From the NCBI RefSeq assembly GCF_011762185.1, contig NZ_JAASQJ010000003.1, positions 682,001-746,000 of the forward strand: a stretch of 64,000 nucleotides of DNA, read 5' to 3'. Positions 8,696 through 17,269 of this stretch are shown here, in pieces; position 1 is the stretch's first letter, and each line of letters starts with the position of its first letter. The notes under the pieces were generated by a model, which was not told the DNA's origin, ran no database searches, and saw only the letters and a list, made by a program, of their open reading frames with translations. Source of the DNA: Dyadobacter arcticus. Its GTDB lineage: Bacteria > Bacteroidota > Bacteroidia > Cytophagales > Spirosomataceae. A program made the translations under genes and the position numbers.

Positions 8696-9979
8696 ATGTC
8701 CCAAACAGCTGAATTAATCCTTGATGGTCAAAAGTACGAGTTCCCCATTATTGAAGGAAGTGAACATGAAAAGGCGATAGATATTGCAAAATTACGTGAC
8801 CAGACGGGATACATTACAATTGATGCAGGTTACAAAAACACAGGCGCTACCAAAAGTGCTATAACATTCTTAGATGGTGAAGAAGGTATACTAAATTACA
8901 GGGGCTATTCGATTGAAGATCTGGCCGAAAAAGCTTCATTTCTTGAAGTAGCTTACCTTTTGATCTATGGAGAACTTCCTACCGAAAAGCAGTTTGCCGA
9001 ATTTGAGCATGCCATAAGAACCCATACCCTAGTCAATGAGGATATGCGGAAAATTTTTGAAGGATTTCCGGTCAATGCGCATCCAATGGGTGTTCTTTCA
9101 TCGCTGGTGAGTGCCATGAGCTCGTTTTACCCGGAAACATCAGAGTCTAATACAGAGGAAGTTATACAACTGCACATCATCCGTTTGCTTTCCAAGCTGC
9201 CGACAATAGCGACATGGTCTTACAAAAAATCACAGGGACATCCGGTAAATTATCCGCAGAATGACCTCGATTATTGTTCCAATTTCCTGAACATGATGTT
9301 CTCGCTTCCCGTTGCGAAATACAATGTAGATCCGGTTGTTTCAGCGGCGCTTAACAAATTGCTGATTTTGCACGCAGATCATGAACAAAACTGCTCCACC
9401 TCGACGGTCAGGCTGGTAGGTTCCTCTCATGCCAACATTTATTCTTCTATTTCTTCGGGAATCAGTGCATTGTGGGGGCCGCTTCATGGTGGGGCCAATC
9501 AGGAAGTGATTGAAATGCTCGAAGCAATTAAGAATGATGGTGGCGATACGCAGAAATACATTGATATGGCCAAAGACAAGAGCAGCGGTTTCCGTTTGTT
9601 CGGCTTTGGGCACCGTGTTTACAAGAATTTTGATCCAAGAGCGCGGATCATCAAAAAGGCTGCTGACGATGTTTTAAATAAGTTGGGTATCAATGATCCG
9701 GTTCTGGAAATCGCTCAGAAACTGGAAAAAGCTGCATTGGAAGATGAATATTTTGTTAACCGCAAGCTTTATCCGAATGTGGATTTCTATTCTGGTATCA
9801 TTTATCGTGCTTTGGGAATCCCTACCAATATGTTCACCGTCATGTTTGCAATCGGCAGGCTACCGGGTTGGATAGCCCAATGGAAGGAGATGCGGGCTAA
9901 TAAAGAACCAATCGGTCGCCCCCGTCAAGTTTACGTAGGCGCCCCCAAAAGAGATTTCGTTTCGATAAGCGAGCGATAG
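8696..9979 (+). CDS. gltA: Citrate synthase
   Basis: Condenses oxaloacetate and acetyl-CoA to citrate, the first step of the TCA cycle. At 427 residues it matches the long, hexameric type II enzymes of Gram-negative bacteria. Catalytic and binding motifs are clear: LHADHEQNCSTSTVR with the first catalytic His, GPLHGGANQEV, and FGFGHRVYKNFDPR with the second His and substrate arginine. The ATG at 8696 (MSQTAELIL) is chosen over an in-frame TTG at 8660, because that TTG lies inside the promoter -7 box and the extra residues are unlike the family. Probably monocistronic. Confidence 0.97.
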   Translation: MSQTAELILDGQKYEFPIIEGSEHEKAIDIAKLRDQTGYITIDAGYKNTGATKSAITFLDGEEGILNYRGYSIEDLAEKASFLEVAYLLIYGELPTEKQFAEFEHAIRTHTLVNEDMRKIFEGFPVNAHPMGVLSSLVSAMSSFYPETSESNTEEVIQLHIIRLLSKLPTIATWSYKKSQGHPVNYPQNDLDYCSNFLNMMFSLPVAKYNVDPVVSAALNKLLILHADHEQNCSTSTVRLVGSSHANIYSSISSGISALWGPLHGGANQEVIEMLEAIKNDGGDTQKYIDMAKDKSSGFRLFGFGHRVYKNFDPRARIIKKAADDVLNKLGINDPVLEIAQKLEKAALEDEYFVNRKLYPNVDFYSGIIYRALGIPTNMFTVMFAIGRLPGWIAQWKEMRANKEPIGRPRQVYVGAPKRDFVSISER

Positions 9980-10031
9980 CACTGTCTTCCTCAGCAGGTA
10001 TCTTTTTCTTCCTGTAAGGTTACTTTGTCCT

Positions 10032-10078
10032 CTTGAGCGAAGTCGAAGGTCGATACAATTCTTTCGACTTCACTCAAG
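10032..10078. repeat. Inverted pair of the CTTGAGCGAAGTCGAAGG intergenic repeat
   Basis: Arms 10032-10049 and 10061-10078 are reverse complements with 2 mismatches. The core GAGCGAAGTCGAAGG is the same element as in the array at 34109-34356. It sits between the convergent gltA and pdxH genes and may act as a two-way transcription stop. Confidence 0.8.
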
Positions 10079-10085
10079 GAGAGAT

Positions 10086-10727
10086 CTATGGAGACAATCT
10101 TTCTATCTCCCACAAACCCCTTTCACTTCTCGTATAAACCAGCCGATCATGTAAGCGGCTTGGGCGGCCTTGCCAAAATTCGATATAGTCCGGAATTAGC
10201 CTGTAACCACCCCAAAATGGTGGCCTGGGCACATTCATCCCTTCATATTTTGTGTCAATTTCCCTTGTTTTTTCTTCCAGATACGCACGGTCAGGAATAA
10301 TCTCACTTTGAGCCGAAACCCAGGCCCCTATCTGACTCCCTCGCGGCCTGATCGAAAAGTATTCGTCTGATTCGAAATCAGTTGTCTTCTTGATCCAGCC
10401 TTCCACCCTGACCTGCCTTTCCAACTCCTTCCAGAAGAATGTAAGAGCTGCCTGGGGGTTGGCTGCCATTTGTTTTCCCTTCTTGCTTAGGTAATTTGTA
10501 AAAAAGGAAAAGCCCGTTTCATCCAGGTCTTTAAGCAATACAATTCTGCCCGATGGGCGGCCGTCTGCCACTGTGCTGAGCAACATTGCATTGGCTTCAA
10601 AAATGCCGGATGCAATGGCCTCGTCAAACCATAATCTAAACTGTTTCAATGGGTCAGCATTCAAATCCTGCTCCCTCAGTCCTTTCAAGTGATAATCGTG
10701 CCGGATTTTTGCGATATTATGGTCCAT
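10086..10727 (-). CDS. pdxH: Pyridoxamine 5'-phosphate oxidase
   Basis: FMN-dependent enzyme of 213 residues that oxidises pyridoxine or pyridoxamine 5'-phosphate to pyridoxal 5'-phosphate, the last step of vitamin B6 synthesis and salvage. Recognised by GRIVLLKDLDETGFSFFTNY (FMN binding), ERQVRVEGW, IRPRGSQIGAWVSAQSE, and the closing RLHDRLVYTR with the substrate-binding Arg/His. Length matches the family. It is convergent with gltA and divergent from the DUF349 gene. Confidence 0.97.
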   Translation of the reverse strand: MDHNIAKIRHDYHLKGLREQDLNADPLKQFRLWFDEAIASGIFEANAMLLSTVADGRPSGRIVLLKDLDETGFSFFTNYLSKKGKQMAANPQAALTFFWKELERQVRVEGWIKKTTDFESDEYFSIRPRGSQIGAWVSAQSEIIPDRAYLEEKTREIDTKYEGMNVPRPPFWGGYRLIPDYIEFWQGRPSRLHDRLVYTRSERGLWEIERLSP

Positions 10728-10833
10728 TCGGTGTGAATATGTTCAATGTTAGGATTTCAAAAGTAGCCATTTCAGAGGAAAGATTATTAGATTTGTAATC
10801 CAGAAGAGACGTACGTACGAAACAAGAATCACG

Positions 10834-12738
10834 ATGGCACAAGAACAAGAAGAAGGGGTCAGGAGCGAAGAGCAAGAAGACCTGGAACAAAAGACGGTCG
10901 ACACCCTCGAAATTGATCTTAACAGTGAGTTGACGGAAGAGCATGAGGAGGAAACGCCAGATGTTGATTATAGCCAACTGTCAAAGGAACAGCTGGTTAA
11001 CTTGTTAGAAAATGAATTATCGTCGATTCAAAATGAAGGCTTGAAACCAGCTTCTCTTAAAAAAGCGGAGGCAGTAGCCAAGGAAATTCGTCCGGTTCTG
11101 GATCAAATCAAATTGAAAGATCGGGAAGCAGCACTAAAAGCATTTGTGGCTGATACAGGTGGTGAGGAAGGATTTGAATATAAATATGACGCAGAAACGC
11201 AGAAAATAGATGCTTTGAGCCGGGAAATCCGGGGTTTGAAAAATTCATTTTACCAAGGCCAGGAAAAGGAAAAAGAGAAGAATTTCAATGTCAAAACAGC
11301 TCTTCTGCAACGTCTTCGCGCTCTCCTGGACGATGAAGGAACCAGGGAAACGGATGCTACCGGTTTAAAGTCGAGCTGGGAAGAATTTAAGAAGATTCAG
11401 GACGATTGGAAACAGGCTGGTAATATCGCTTCTCCTCACAATGGAACGCTATGGGCTACTTACAATGCATTAATCGATCGCTATTTCAGCAATCGGAATA
11501 TTTATTTTGAGTTAAAGGAGCTGGACAGAAGACGCAATGCGGATCTCAAAGCTGAATTGTGCGAAAAGGTAGAGGAGCTTGGTAAGTCTCTGGAAAGCAG
11601 ACCAATGACCAAAGAGATCCTAAACGAAGCCAATCATATTTTTGAAGATTATAAACATTTAGGTCCTGCTCCAAAAGAGGATCAGGAGAAGTTGTGGCAG
11701 CGGTTCAAAGAGGCTTTGGATGTGCTTTACAATGCACATAGAGGGCAATTTGCTGAGCAGAAGAAATCGATGCAAGAGAATTTTGAACAAAAACTTAAAA
11801 TTTATGAAGCAATTGTACCTTTCACCACATATAATTCTGGGAGCATCAAAGAGTGGAATGGAAAGACCAAGGAGATCATGGCATTCCAGGATCAGTGGGT
11901 TGCGTTGAAAGGGATTATGCCTCGCGAGGAGGGTAAAGATCTTAGCAAGAAGTTTTGGGCGGCACTTAAAACATTCTTCAACAACAAAGGCGAATTCTTC
12001 CGCCAGCTTGAATCAAAACGAGAGCTAAACCTGGAACTGAAAACGGAACTTTGCGTGGAAGCCGAGGCAATTCTGGCAGCAGGTGAAGACAATCCTTCAA
12101 CTACCCAGAAAGTGATTGAATTGCAGAAACGCTGGAAGGGTGTGGGACAGGTACCTGAGAAATTCAAGGATACCATTTATGATCGCTTCAAGAAGGCATG
12201 TGACGCATATTTTGACGGTAAACGGGCAAAAAATAAGGGGGTTGAAGAAGAGTTTGAAATCAACTTGAAGCGTAAAACTGACTTAATGGACCGCATTGAG
12301 GCGGCGGCAAAAAGTAAGGATGAATCCTCGCTGAATTTGCTTAGCGCGTTCAAAAGCGAGTGGTCTTCGATCGGTTTTGTTCCCAAAAAAGATATGCAGG
12401 CGGTGCAAAAACGATACATTGCTGCAATCAATACCTATGTAAGCGCCATTGGCCAATTGTCTACGAAAGAGAAAGAGGCAGCTGTTCTTGAAAGTGAGGT
12501 AGAGTTGGTAAGGGATGGAGAAAGCAATCGCAATCTTTACAGAAAGGAAAGTGACATCAGGCGCAAGGTGACGCAGCTTGAGAATGATATCGCTTTATGG
12601 CAGAATAACATTGAATTCTTCGCCAAATCAAAAACTTCTGACAAGCTCAAAGCAGAATTTGAACGAAAGATTAACAGTGCGGTAAATCAGTTAGAAGAGC
12701 TAAAACACCAACTGACTATCATTCAGGAAGCAATCTGA
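10834..12738 (+). CDS. DUF349 repeat protein
   Basis: Acidic, almost entirely helical protein of 634 residues, typical of Bacteroidota. After an acidic disordered head (about 1-50) and a first helical region come five DUF349-like repeats of roughly 75 residues. Their hallmarks include WKQAGNIASPHNGTLWATY, YKHLGPAPKEDQEKLWQRF, WVALKGIMP, WKGVGQVPEKFKDTIYDRF and WSSIGFVPKKDMQAVQKRY. The C-terminus is coiled coil (DIRRKVTQLENDIALWQNNI). No signal peptide, so cytoplasmic. The molecular function of DUF349 is not established. The next downstream feature on this strand is tRNA-Thr with its own promoter. Confidence 0.9.
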   Translation: MAQEQEEGVRSEEQEDLEQKTVDTLEIDLNSELTEEHEEETPDVDYSQLSKEQLVNLLENELSSIQNEGLKPASLKKAEAVAKEIRPVLDQIKLKDREAALKAFVADTGGEEGFEYKYDAETQKIDALSREIRGLKNSFYQGQEKEKEKNFNVKTALLQRLRALLDDEGTRETDATGLKSSWEEFKKIQDDWKQAGNIASPHNGTLWATYNALIDRYFSNRNIYFELKELDRRRNADLKAELCEKVEELGKSLESRPMTKEILNEANHIFEDYKHLGPAPKEDQEKLWQRFKEALDVLYNAHRGQFAEQKKSMQENFEQKLKIYEAIVPFTTYNSGSIKEWNGKTKEIMAFQDQWVALKGIMPREEGKDLSKKFWAALKTFFNNKGEFFRQLESKRELNLELKTELCVEAEAILAAGEDNPSTTQKVIELQKRWKGVGQVPEKFKDTIYDRFKKACDAYFDGKRAKNKGVEEEFEINLKRKTDLMDRIEAAAKSKDESSLNLLSAFKSEWSSIGFVPKKDMQAVQKRYIAAINTYVSAIGQLSTKEKEAAVLESEVELVRDGESNRNLYRKESDIRRKVTQLENDIALWQNNIEFFAKSKTSDKLKAEFERKINSAVNQLEELKHQLTIIQEAI

Positions 12739-12775
12739 ATTTGAACAAAAAGTCAGGAAAAAATCATTCAATATA

Positions 12776-12806
12776 TTGCATTGTATAAACCTAAGCGCTA
12801 CTTTTG
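12776..12806 (+). promoter_or_regulatory. Promoter of tRNA-Thr
   Basis: TTG at 12776-12778, 20 bases, then a perfect -7 element TACTTTTG at 12799-12806. The 19 bases TACTTTTGCACCACGATAA recur exactly at the tRNA-Lys promoter (13143). Confidence 0.7.
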
Positions 12807-12850
12807 CACCACGATAACCGAATAACCAGCGTTATCAACATTTTTTAAAA

Positions 12851-12923
<73 letters not shown>

Positions 12924-12928
12924 CATAG

Positions 12929-12964
12929 AAAAGCACTTGACAGCAATGTCAGGTGCTTTTTTTC
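12929..12964 (+). terminator. Terminator of tRNA-Thr
   Basis: Stem AAGCACTTGACA / TGTCAGGTGCTT (one G-T pair) with loop GCAA, then a T-run. Confidence 0.85.
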
Positions 12965-13119
12965 TTTTCTGGCATTTTTATTACAGATTTTTCCATAGAA
13001 TTCGCAGTTTATAGGCTATATCAATGAATAGAAATTGTATTTTTTTAAAGCTAAAATTCTTACGTTCAATGTGCTTCGCGTTTTTCGGCTGAATGGGCGT
13101 AAAATTCCTTTGGGTTTAA

Positions 13120-13150
13120 TTTGATACGTTTCATTAAAATTGTACTTTTG
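13120..13150 (+). promoter_or_regulatory. Promoter of the tRNA-Lys locus
   Basis: TTTG at 13120-13123, exactly 19 bases, then TACTTTTG at 13143-13150: a perfect match to the Bacteroidota consensus. It reads first through the decayed tRNA-Lys copy, then the intact gene. Confidence 0.8.
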
Positions 13151-13181
13151 CACCACGATAAGGGGAGAAGGCCAAGGTTGG

Positions 13182-13255
13182 GATTCCGTAACTCAGCAGG
13201 TAGAGCAATATAACGCGCGGCGTCCGCTTTTAATGTATGAGTCCTGGGTTGGCAT
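13182..13255 (+). pseudogene. Decayed tRNA-Lys copy (upstream)
   Basis: Starts GATTCCGTAACTCAGCAGGTAGAGCAATA and keeps CTTTTAATGTAT and GTCCTGGGTT of the intact tRNA-Lys. It carries a net 14-nt GC-rich insertion (AACGCGCGGCGTCCG region) in the 5' side of the anticodon stem. The T arm and acceptor 3' strand are lost. It cannot fold as a tRNA. Confidence 0.8.
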
Positions 13256-13300
13256 AAAAAGGGGAAACAATGTGGTTGAACAGAAAAAAATCATAAATAA

Positions 13301-13376
13301 GATTCCGTAGCTCAGCTGGTAGAGCAATACACTTTTAATGTATGGGTCCTGGGTTCGAATCCCAGCGGGATCACCA
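13301..13376 (+). tRNA. tRNA-Lys(TTT)
   Basis: Acceptor GATTCCG pairs with CGGGATC (one T-G pair), discriminator A, and CCA encoded at 13374-13376. The anticodon arm is ATACA-CTTTTAA-TGTAT with anticodon TTT. The T arm is GGGTTCGAATCCC. It is the only intact copy among three tandem units. Confidence 0.95.
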
Positions 13377-13401
13377 AAGCGCCTCAACAGGCGCTTTTTT
13401 T
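13376..13401 (+). terminator. Terminator of tRNA-Lys
   Basis: GCGCCT-CAAC-AGGCGC followed by seven T. The same hairpin, with loop CAAA, is repeated after the downstream decayed copy. Confidence 0.9.
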
Positions 13402-13413
13402 GCTAATCCTCTT

Positions 13414-13497
13414 GCCTCCGCTGGTAGAGCAATACGTTTTTAATGAATGGATCCTGGCCGGGCGGCCGGTGCCGTTCGAATCCCAGCGGGATCACCA
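13414..13497 (+). pseudogene. Decayed tRNA-Lys copy (downstream)
   Basis: Keeps CTGGTAGAGCAATAC, TTTTTAATG, and the intact 3' end GTTCGAATCCCAGCGGGATCACC. The acceptor 5' strand is gone and a 16-nt GC-rich block (CCGGGCGGCCGGTGCC) is inserted before the T arm. It is followed by its own copy of the tRNA-Lys terminator. Confidence 0.85.
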
Positions 13498-13522
13498 AAG
13501 CGCCTCAAAAGGCGCTTTTTTT
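13498..13522 (+). terminator. Duplicated terminator after decayed tRNA-Lys copy
   Basis: GCGCCTCAAAAGGCGC followed by a run of T, then TGCTAATCC exactly as after the first terminator, showing that the duplicated unit includes the terminator. Confidence 0.8.
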
Positions 13523-13696
13523 TTGCTAATCCCCTTAATTTGTCCGTCAGGGCTTTTAGAAATCATCCCTAAATTAGCAAATCCACCTAATGCTAAGTTC
13601 AACCGGCTATGGAAGTCAACGAAAATCATGTAGTCAAAAAATATTTTGCTAATATGTGTCCGGAAACGTGCTATGCAATGTACTATATCAGAAAAC

Positions 13697-14044
13697 ATGA
13701 TGAAAAAATTTTTATTACTTATCCGTGAAGACATTAACCGACTTTCGCAATTTTCTGAAGAGGAAATACAACAGGATATTGCTGAAATGAATAGCTGGGT
13801 CGAAGAATTGATCAAATTTGACAGCTTCATTTCTGGTGAGCCTTTGGAAAATGATTATCAATTGGTTGGTAAACAGGTAGAGACAGACGGGTTATTCATT
13901 GATTCAAAGGAAGGAATCAGCGGCTACCTCATGATACAGGCAGAAAGTCTTGAACAGGCTGCTGCCATTGCAGAACAATGCCCTCACATTATTCAGGGTA
14001 AGATCACCATAGAAGTACGCCCAATTATGGAGATCCCCCAATAA
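13697..14044 (+). CDS. YCII-related (DGPF-type) protein
   Basis: Protein of 114-115 residues of the YCII/DGPF-like dimeric alpha/beta barrel fold. It begins with ATG at 13697 or the adjacent ATG at 13700 (MKKFLLLIRED); a longer frame to 13646 uses a poor start. The conserved parts are WVEELIKFDSFISGEPL, GLFIDSKEGISGYLMIQAES and the AAAIAEQCP segment, which matches the end of the partner protein at 50599. Such proteins are found beside ECF42-type sigma factors in many bacteria. Here the sigma gene starts 2 bases after its stop. Biochemical role unknown. Confidence 0.88.
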   Translation: MMKKFLLLIREDINRLSQFSEEEIQQDIAEMNSWVEELIKFDSFISGEPLENDYQLVGKQVETDGLFIDSKEGISGYLMIQAESLEQAAAIAEQCPHIIQGKITIEVRPIMEIPQ

Positions 14045-14046
14045 CC

Positions 14047-15261
14047 GTGAACGAACAACTTTCCCTCCTACTTTCTCAACTCCACCGCAATCATTTTGGT
14101 AAAATGGTTGCGGTTTTGATGTATCATACCGGCATTGATGACATCGCGGCAGCGGAAGATATTGTTCAGGAAGCATTTGCAATAGCTTCCGATAAATGGC
14201 AAGTGATTGTCCCCGATCAACCGCAAGCATGGTTATATGCGACGATCAGAAATATGGCATATAACAGTTTGAAAAAGGAAAACCAAAAACAGGCTCTTCA
14301 TGGGGATTACCTCGCATTTGACCCTCAGCTTGTAGACGAACACGACTTACTAAGGATACTTTTTGCCTGTTTGCAACCAGCTTTTCCACCCAAAGTCCAG
14401 TTGGTAATTGTTTTGAGATATGTCTGTGGATTACGTGTGAAACGCATCGCTGCACTGCTGGCATCCAACGAGGATCATATTTCTAAAGTAATCTATCGCT
14501 GGCGTGCGCAGAATAAATCTGGATACTTCGTTTACGCGGGTATGTCAACCGAGCCGGACGAGCAGAAGGTTAGAATGGCGCTTAAGGTTTTGTATGTAAT
14601 GTTTACAGAAGGCTATCAACTTGCGGAAGACGGTAGTTTTACCGACGAGGCGCTTTGTGAGGACGCCCTGAGCTTATTACAGGAAATGATGAAGATGGGT
14701 ATTAGCTCTAATGGGAATGTGAAAGCATTATATGCATTGCTGCTGTACAATCTGGCAAGAGCACAATCACGAATAAATCAGCTTCATGAATTAAAATCGC
14801 TATCTGAGCAGGACCGACAGGGCTGGAACAAGGAAATAATATCTGTTGCGAACCATTACCTGTTCCTTTCGCAAAAGGAATCATCATCTGTCAGCGCGTA
14901 CCAATTGGAGGGTGCGATCGCTTACTTGCATACGCAGGCTCGAAGCTTCCAGGAAACGGATTGGCAGGGATTAGCCAAATTATATGAAAAGCTTGTATTG
15001 GTCAATTCATCGCCTTTTACAAAGTTAAGTCAGGCTGCGGCTTTATATTTTGGTGGGAATGAAGCAGGTGCAATCACAATCCTCAATCAACTCAAAGCAA
15101 ATCCATTTTTTCAGAATTATCATCTAATGTATTGCTTTCAGGCAAAAATATCTCTCGACAAAAATGATATTTCTGCCGCGAAATCCTTTTATAAAAAAGC
15201 GCTGACCTGCCAGATCAACGCTCTTGAGAAGCAATTTATAGAAAAGGAAATGGGTTGCTGA
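14047..15261 (+). CDS. ECF42-like RNA polymerase sigma factor with long C-terminal extension
   Basis: Sigma factor of 404 residues that starts at GTG 14047, 2 bases after the YCII stop, so the pair should be translationally coupled. The N-terminus has sigma region 2 (AAAEDIVQEAFAIASDKW, then PQAWLYATIRNMAYNSLKKE) and region 4 (VIVLRYVCGLRVKRIAALLASNEDHISKVIYRWRAQ). The last 230 residues form a helical, TPR-like domain typical of this group (FTEGYQLAEDG, ALYALLLYNLARAQSR). No anti-sigma factor is adjacent, which fits a group thought to be controlled by its C-terminal domain. A paralogue with the opposite strand is at 49313. Confidence 0.9.
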   Translation: MNEQLSLLLSQLHRNHFGKMVAVLMYHTGIDDIAAAEDIVQEAFAIASDKWQVIVPDQPQAWLYATIRNMAYNSLKKENQKQALHGDYLAFDPQLVDEHDLLRILFACLQPAFPPKVQLVIVLRYVCGLRVKRIAALLASNEDHISKVIYRWRAQNKSGYFVYAGMSTEPDEQKVRMALKVLYVMFTEGYQLAEDGSFTDEALCEDALSLLQEMMKMGISSNGNVKALYALLLYNLARAQSRINQLHELKSLSEQDRQGWNKEIISVANHYLFLSQKESSSVSAYQLEGAIAYLHTQARSFQETDWQGLAKLYEKLVLVNSSPFTKLSQAAALYFGGNEAGAITILNQLKANPFFQNYHLMYCFQAKISLDKNDISAAKSFYKKALTCQINALEKQFIEKEMGC

Positions 15262-15345
15262 CGAAGTTCGATTGGCGGAAACTTCATCCATTCTTCTCAA
15301 AACAAATTTATTGCTAATTTGTCTTCAATCAACATTCCTTAAAAA

Positions 15346-16008
15346 ATGGGCTACAGAAAATTCTTTACCAAAACACTGGAAAAGTATTACCCCGGTAATT
15401 CTGATGCGTTACGCAAAGAGATTGACGTAAGATTTTATAAAATACAAAAAGATGTTGCTTTTGCGCTGACATCGGGTAATCCAATTGATCGCCGCCTCGA
15501 TTTCACCGCATACTTCCTTTCCCTAATCCAGACATTGGAAAGTAAAAATCAATCATTTGACCTGATTAAAGAGATTTGCCTGGAAATAACCTACGACTAC
15601 GTATCTCCAAAAAACTCGTTTCAGAAATGGTTGAAGAAGATTCCAGCGCGAATAATTGGTTTGAAAATTTCGAAAATAGCTTTGAAAATATTTAAGAAAA
15701 AAATTGGCAAAACGGGACACCCGGATGGTTTCAGAGCTGAAATAATCACGGATAAAAACGAAACATTTGGCTTAGGTTACGGAGTAAATATCCTCGAATG
15801 TGGCATCTGCAAGCTTTTTCAGAAACACAATGCTTCAAAATACGCTTCCATTCTTTGTGAGGTCGACAAACTAACTTCAGAGCTCGCCGGTCTCGAATTG
15901 ATCCGAACCAGTACCATTGCCTATGGGGCGGAAATTTGCGATTTCAAATGGAAAAGGAAAGTGTCTATTCCTCATCGACGCCTTCAAAATAATTTAACAC
16001 GGTCATGA
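15346..16008 (+). CDS. L-2-amino-thiazoline-4-carboxylate hydrolase-like protein
   Basis: Protein of 220 residues. The C-terminal two thirds resemble the ATC hydrolase family: GYGVNILECGICKLFQKH, then a helix and LCEVDKLTSELAGLELIRTSTIAYGAEICDFKWKR. The paired cysteines around ECGIC and the terminal CDFKWK are the family signature. The family name comes from a Pseudomonas cysteine-synthesis enzyme, but most members are uncharacterised, so the substrate here is unknown. The last 44 bases overlap the convergent gene at 15965. Confidence 0.75.
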   Translation: MGYRKFFTKTLEKYYPGNSDALRKEIDVRFYKIQKDVAFALTSGNPIDRRLDFTAYFLSLIQTLESKNQSFDLIKEICLEITYDYVSPKNSFQKWLKKIPARIIGLKISKIALKIFKKKIGKTGHPDGFRAEIITDKNETFGLGYGVNILECGICKLFQKHNASKYASILCEVDKLTSELAGLELIRTSTIAYGAEICDFKWKRKVSIPHRRLQNNLTRS

Positions 16009-16195
16009 CAGGAAGCGTGGTCCTATCAGCCGCATTTGACATTTGGATGATAGCCCGATCAATGTTGGTTTTATCAAAGCCGATGAAATGGCCTTCAATC
16101 GTCTCACCAGGTCTGACCTGGTAGTTTATTGCTTTGTCAATGTATTTCGAGGCCCGTTTTTGCAAGCCGGTAAGTTGTGGTTCAGACATGATCAT
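15965..16195 (-). CDS. Small hypothetical protein
   Basis: Protein of 76 residues (74 from the ATG at 16189). The sequence has an N-terminal helix (SEPQLTGLQKRASKYIDKAI) and a beta-rich part (ETIEGHFIGFDKTNIDRAIIQM). It has no signal or membrane segment. It is convergent with and overlaps the end of the ATC-hydrolase-like gene by 44 bp. The family is not recognised. It is accepted as real because the composition is protein-like and nothing else occupies the bases 16009-16195. Confidence 0.6.
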   Translation of the reverse strand: MIMSEPQLTGLQKRASKYIDKAINYQVRPGETIEGHFIGFDKTNIDRAIIQMSNAADRTTLPVMTVLNYFEGVDEE

Positions 16196-16357
16196 TTCCG
16201 ATTATGAAGCTTTTGCAAAAGTAAAAGTTACCTGAACGTTTTTAATGAAAATCATGCCGCCAAAGCGGATCCGTCATTTGACTACAACAACCATAGATTT
16301 GGCTACGTCTGCTTTTTAGGTGAGACCGACCTTTGCAGAAACTAAAAATAAATACAA

Positions 16358-17257
16358 ATGAAAATCGTGTTAACAGGTTCCCTGGGACATATCAGCAAGC
16401 CCCTGACCGAAGAACTGCTTCAAAATGGACATTCGGTTACTGCTATCAGCAGCAACCCTGAAAGGCAAAAGACTATTGAAACATTAGGCGCGAAGGCAGC
16501 AATTGGTTCATTCGAAGACGTTGATTTCCTGGCCAATACTTTCACTGGCGCAGATGCAGTCTATACCATGGTGTCTGCCAAAAGTTACTTTGATCCGGAG
16601 TTTGATCTATTGGAATATTATAGAATGTTGGGCAGGAATTACGCCGGGGCGATAGCAAGGTCAGGTGTGAAACGTGTCGTAAACCTGAGTACCATCGGCG
16701 GACATTTGGCAACGGGAAATGGGATCCTCGTCGGTGCGCATAACGTTGAACTGACTTTGAATGCATTGCCGGCCGATGTTTCAATCACACATATGCGGCC
16801 GGTTTCCTTTTTCTACAATTTGTATGGTTATGTACCGATGATAAAGGCAACCGGCACAATCGCTACCAATTATGGCGCCGACCGGATGATCCCATGGGTA
16901 TCGCCCTTTGATATTGCTGAGGCCGTTGCTGACGAAATCCAAACCTCCTTTACCGGAAGAAGGGTGCGATACGTAGCCAGCGAAGAGCTTACAGGCGAAG
17001 AGTCCGCACGCATTATTGGTCCGGCAATTGGAATGCCTGACCTAAAATGGGTATTGATTTCGTCCGAAGAATCGCTCAGCCAACTTATTACAGCAGGCAT
17101 GAATAAGGAAATCGCGACCGGATTGGTGGAAATGTACGAGGCACTTTATACCGGCGTGCTGGCGGAAGACTATGTAAGAAATCGGCCCGCTGTGATGGGA
17201 AAAGTGAAGTTGGCAGATTTTGCAAAGGAATTTGCGGACGCTTTCAAACAGAATTGA
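16358..17257 (+). CDS. NmrA-like NAD(P)-binding protein
   Basis: Protein of 299 residues with an N-terminal Rossmann fold. It begins MKIVLTGSLGHISKPLTEEL, a GxxGxxx loop of the atypical short-chain dehydrogenase type, followed by ISSNPERQKTIETLGAKAAIGSFED. SGVKRVVNLSTIGGH replaces the classical YxxxK, as in NmrA/HSCARG-like proteins that sense redox cofactors or reduce quinones. Cytoplasmic. The AraC regulator begins 12 bp downstream on the same strand, so the two are probably one transcript and the regulator may control it. Confidence 0.85.
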   Translation: MKIVLTGSLGHISKPLTEELLQNGHSVTAISSNPERQKTIETLGAKAAIGSFEDVDFLANTFTGADAVYTMVSAKSYFDPEFDLLEYYRMLGRNYAGAIARSGVKRVVNLSTIGGHLATGNGILVGAHNVELTLNALPADVSITHMRPVSFFYNLYGYVPMIKATGTIATNYGADRMIPWVSPFDIAEAVADEIQTSFTGRRVRYVASEELTGEESARIIGPAIGMPDLKWVLISSEESLSQLITAGMNKEIATGLVEMYEALYTGVLAEDYVRNRPAVMGKVKLADFAKEFADAFKQN

Positions 17258-17269
17258 TTAACTTGTAAT

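Noticed and set aside
13414..13497. A second functional tRNA-Lys
   Set aside because: The acceptor 5' strand is missing and a 16-nt block splits the T arm, so no cloverleaf can form.
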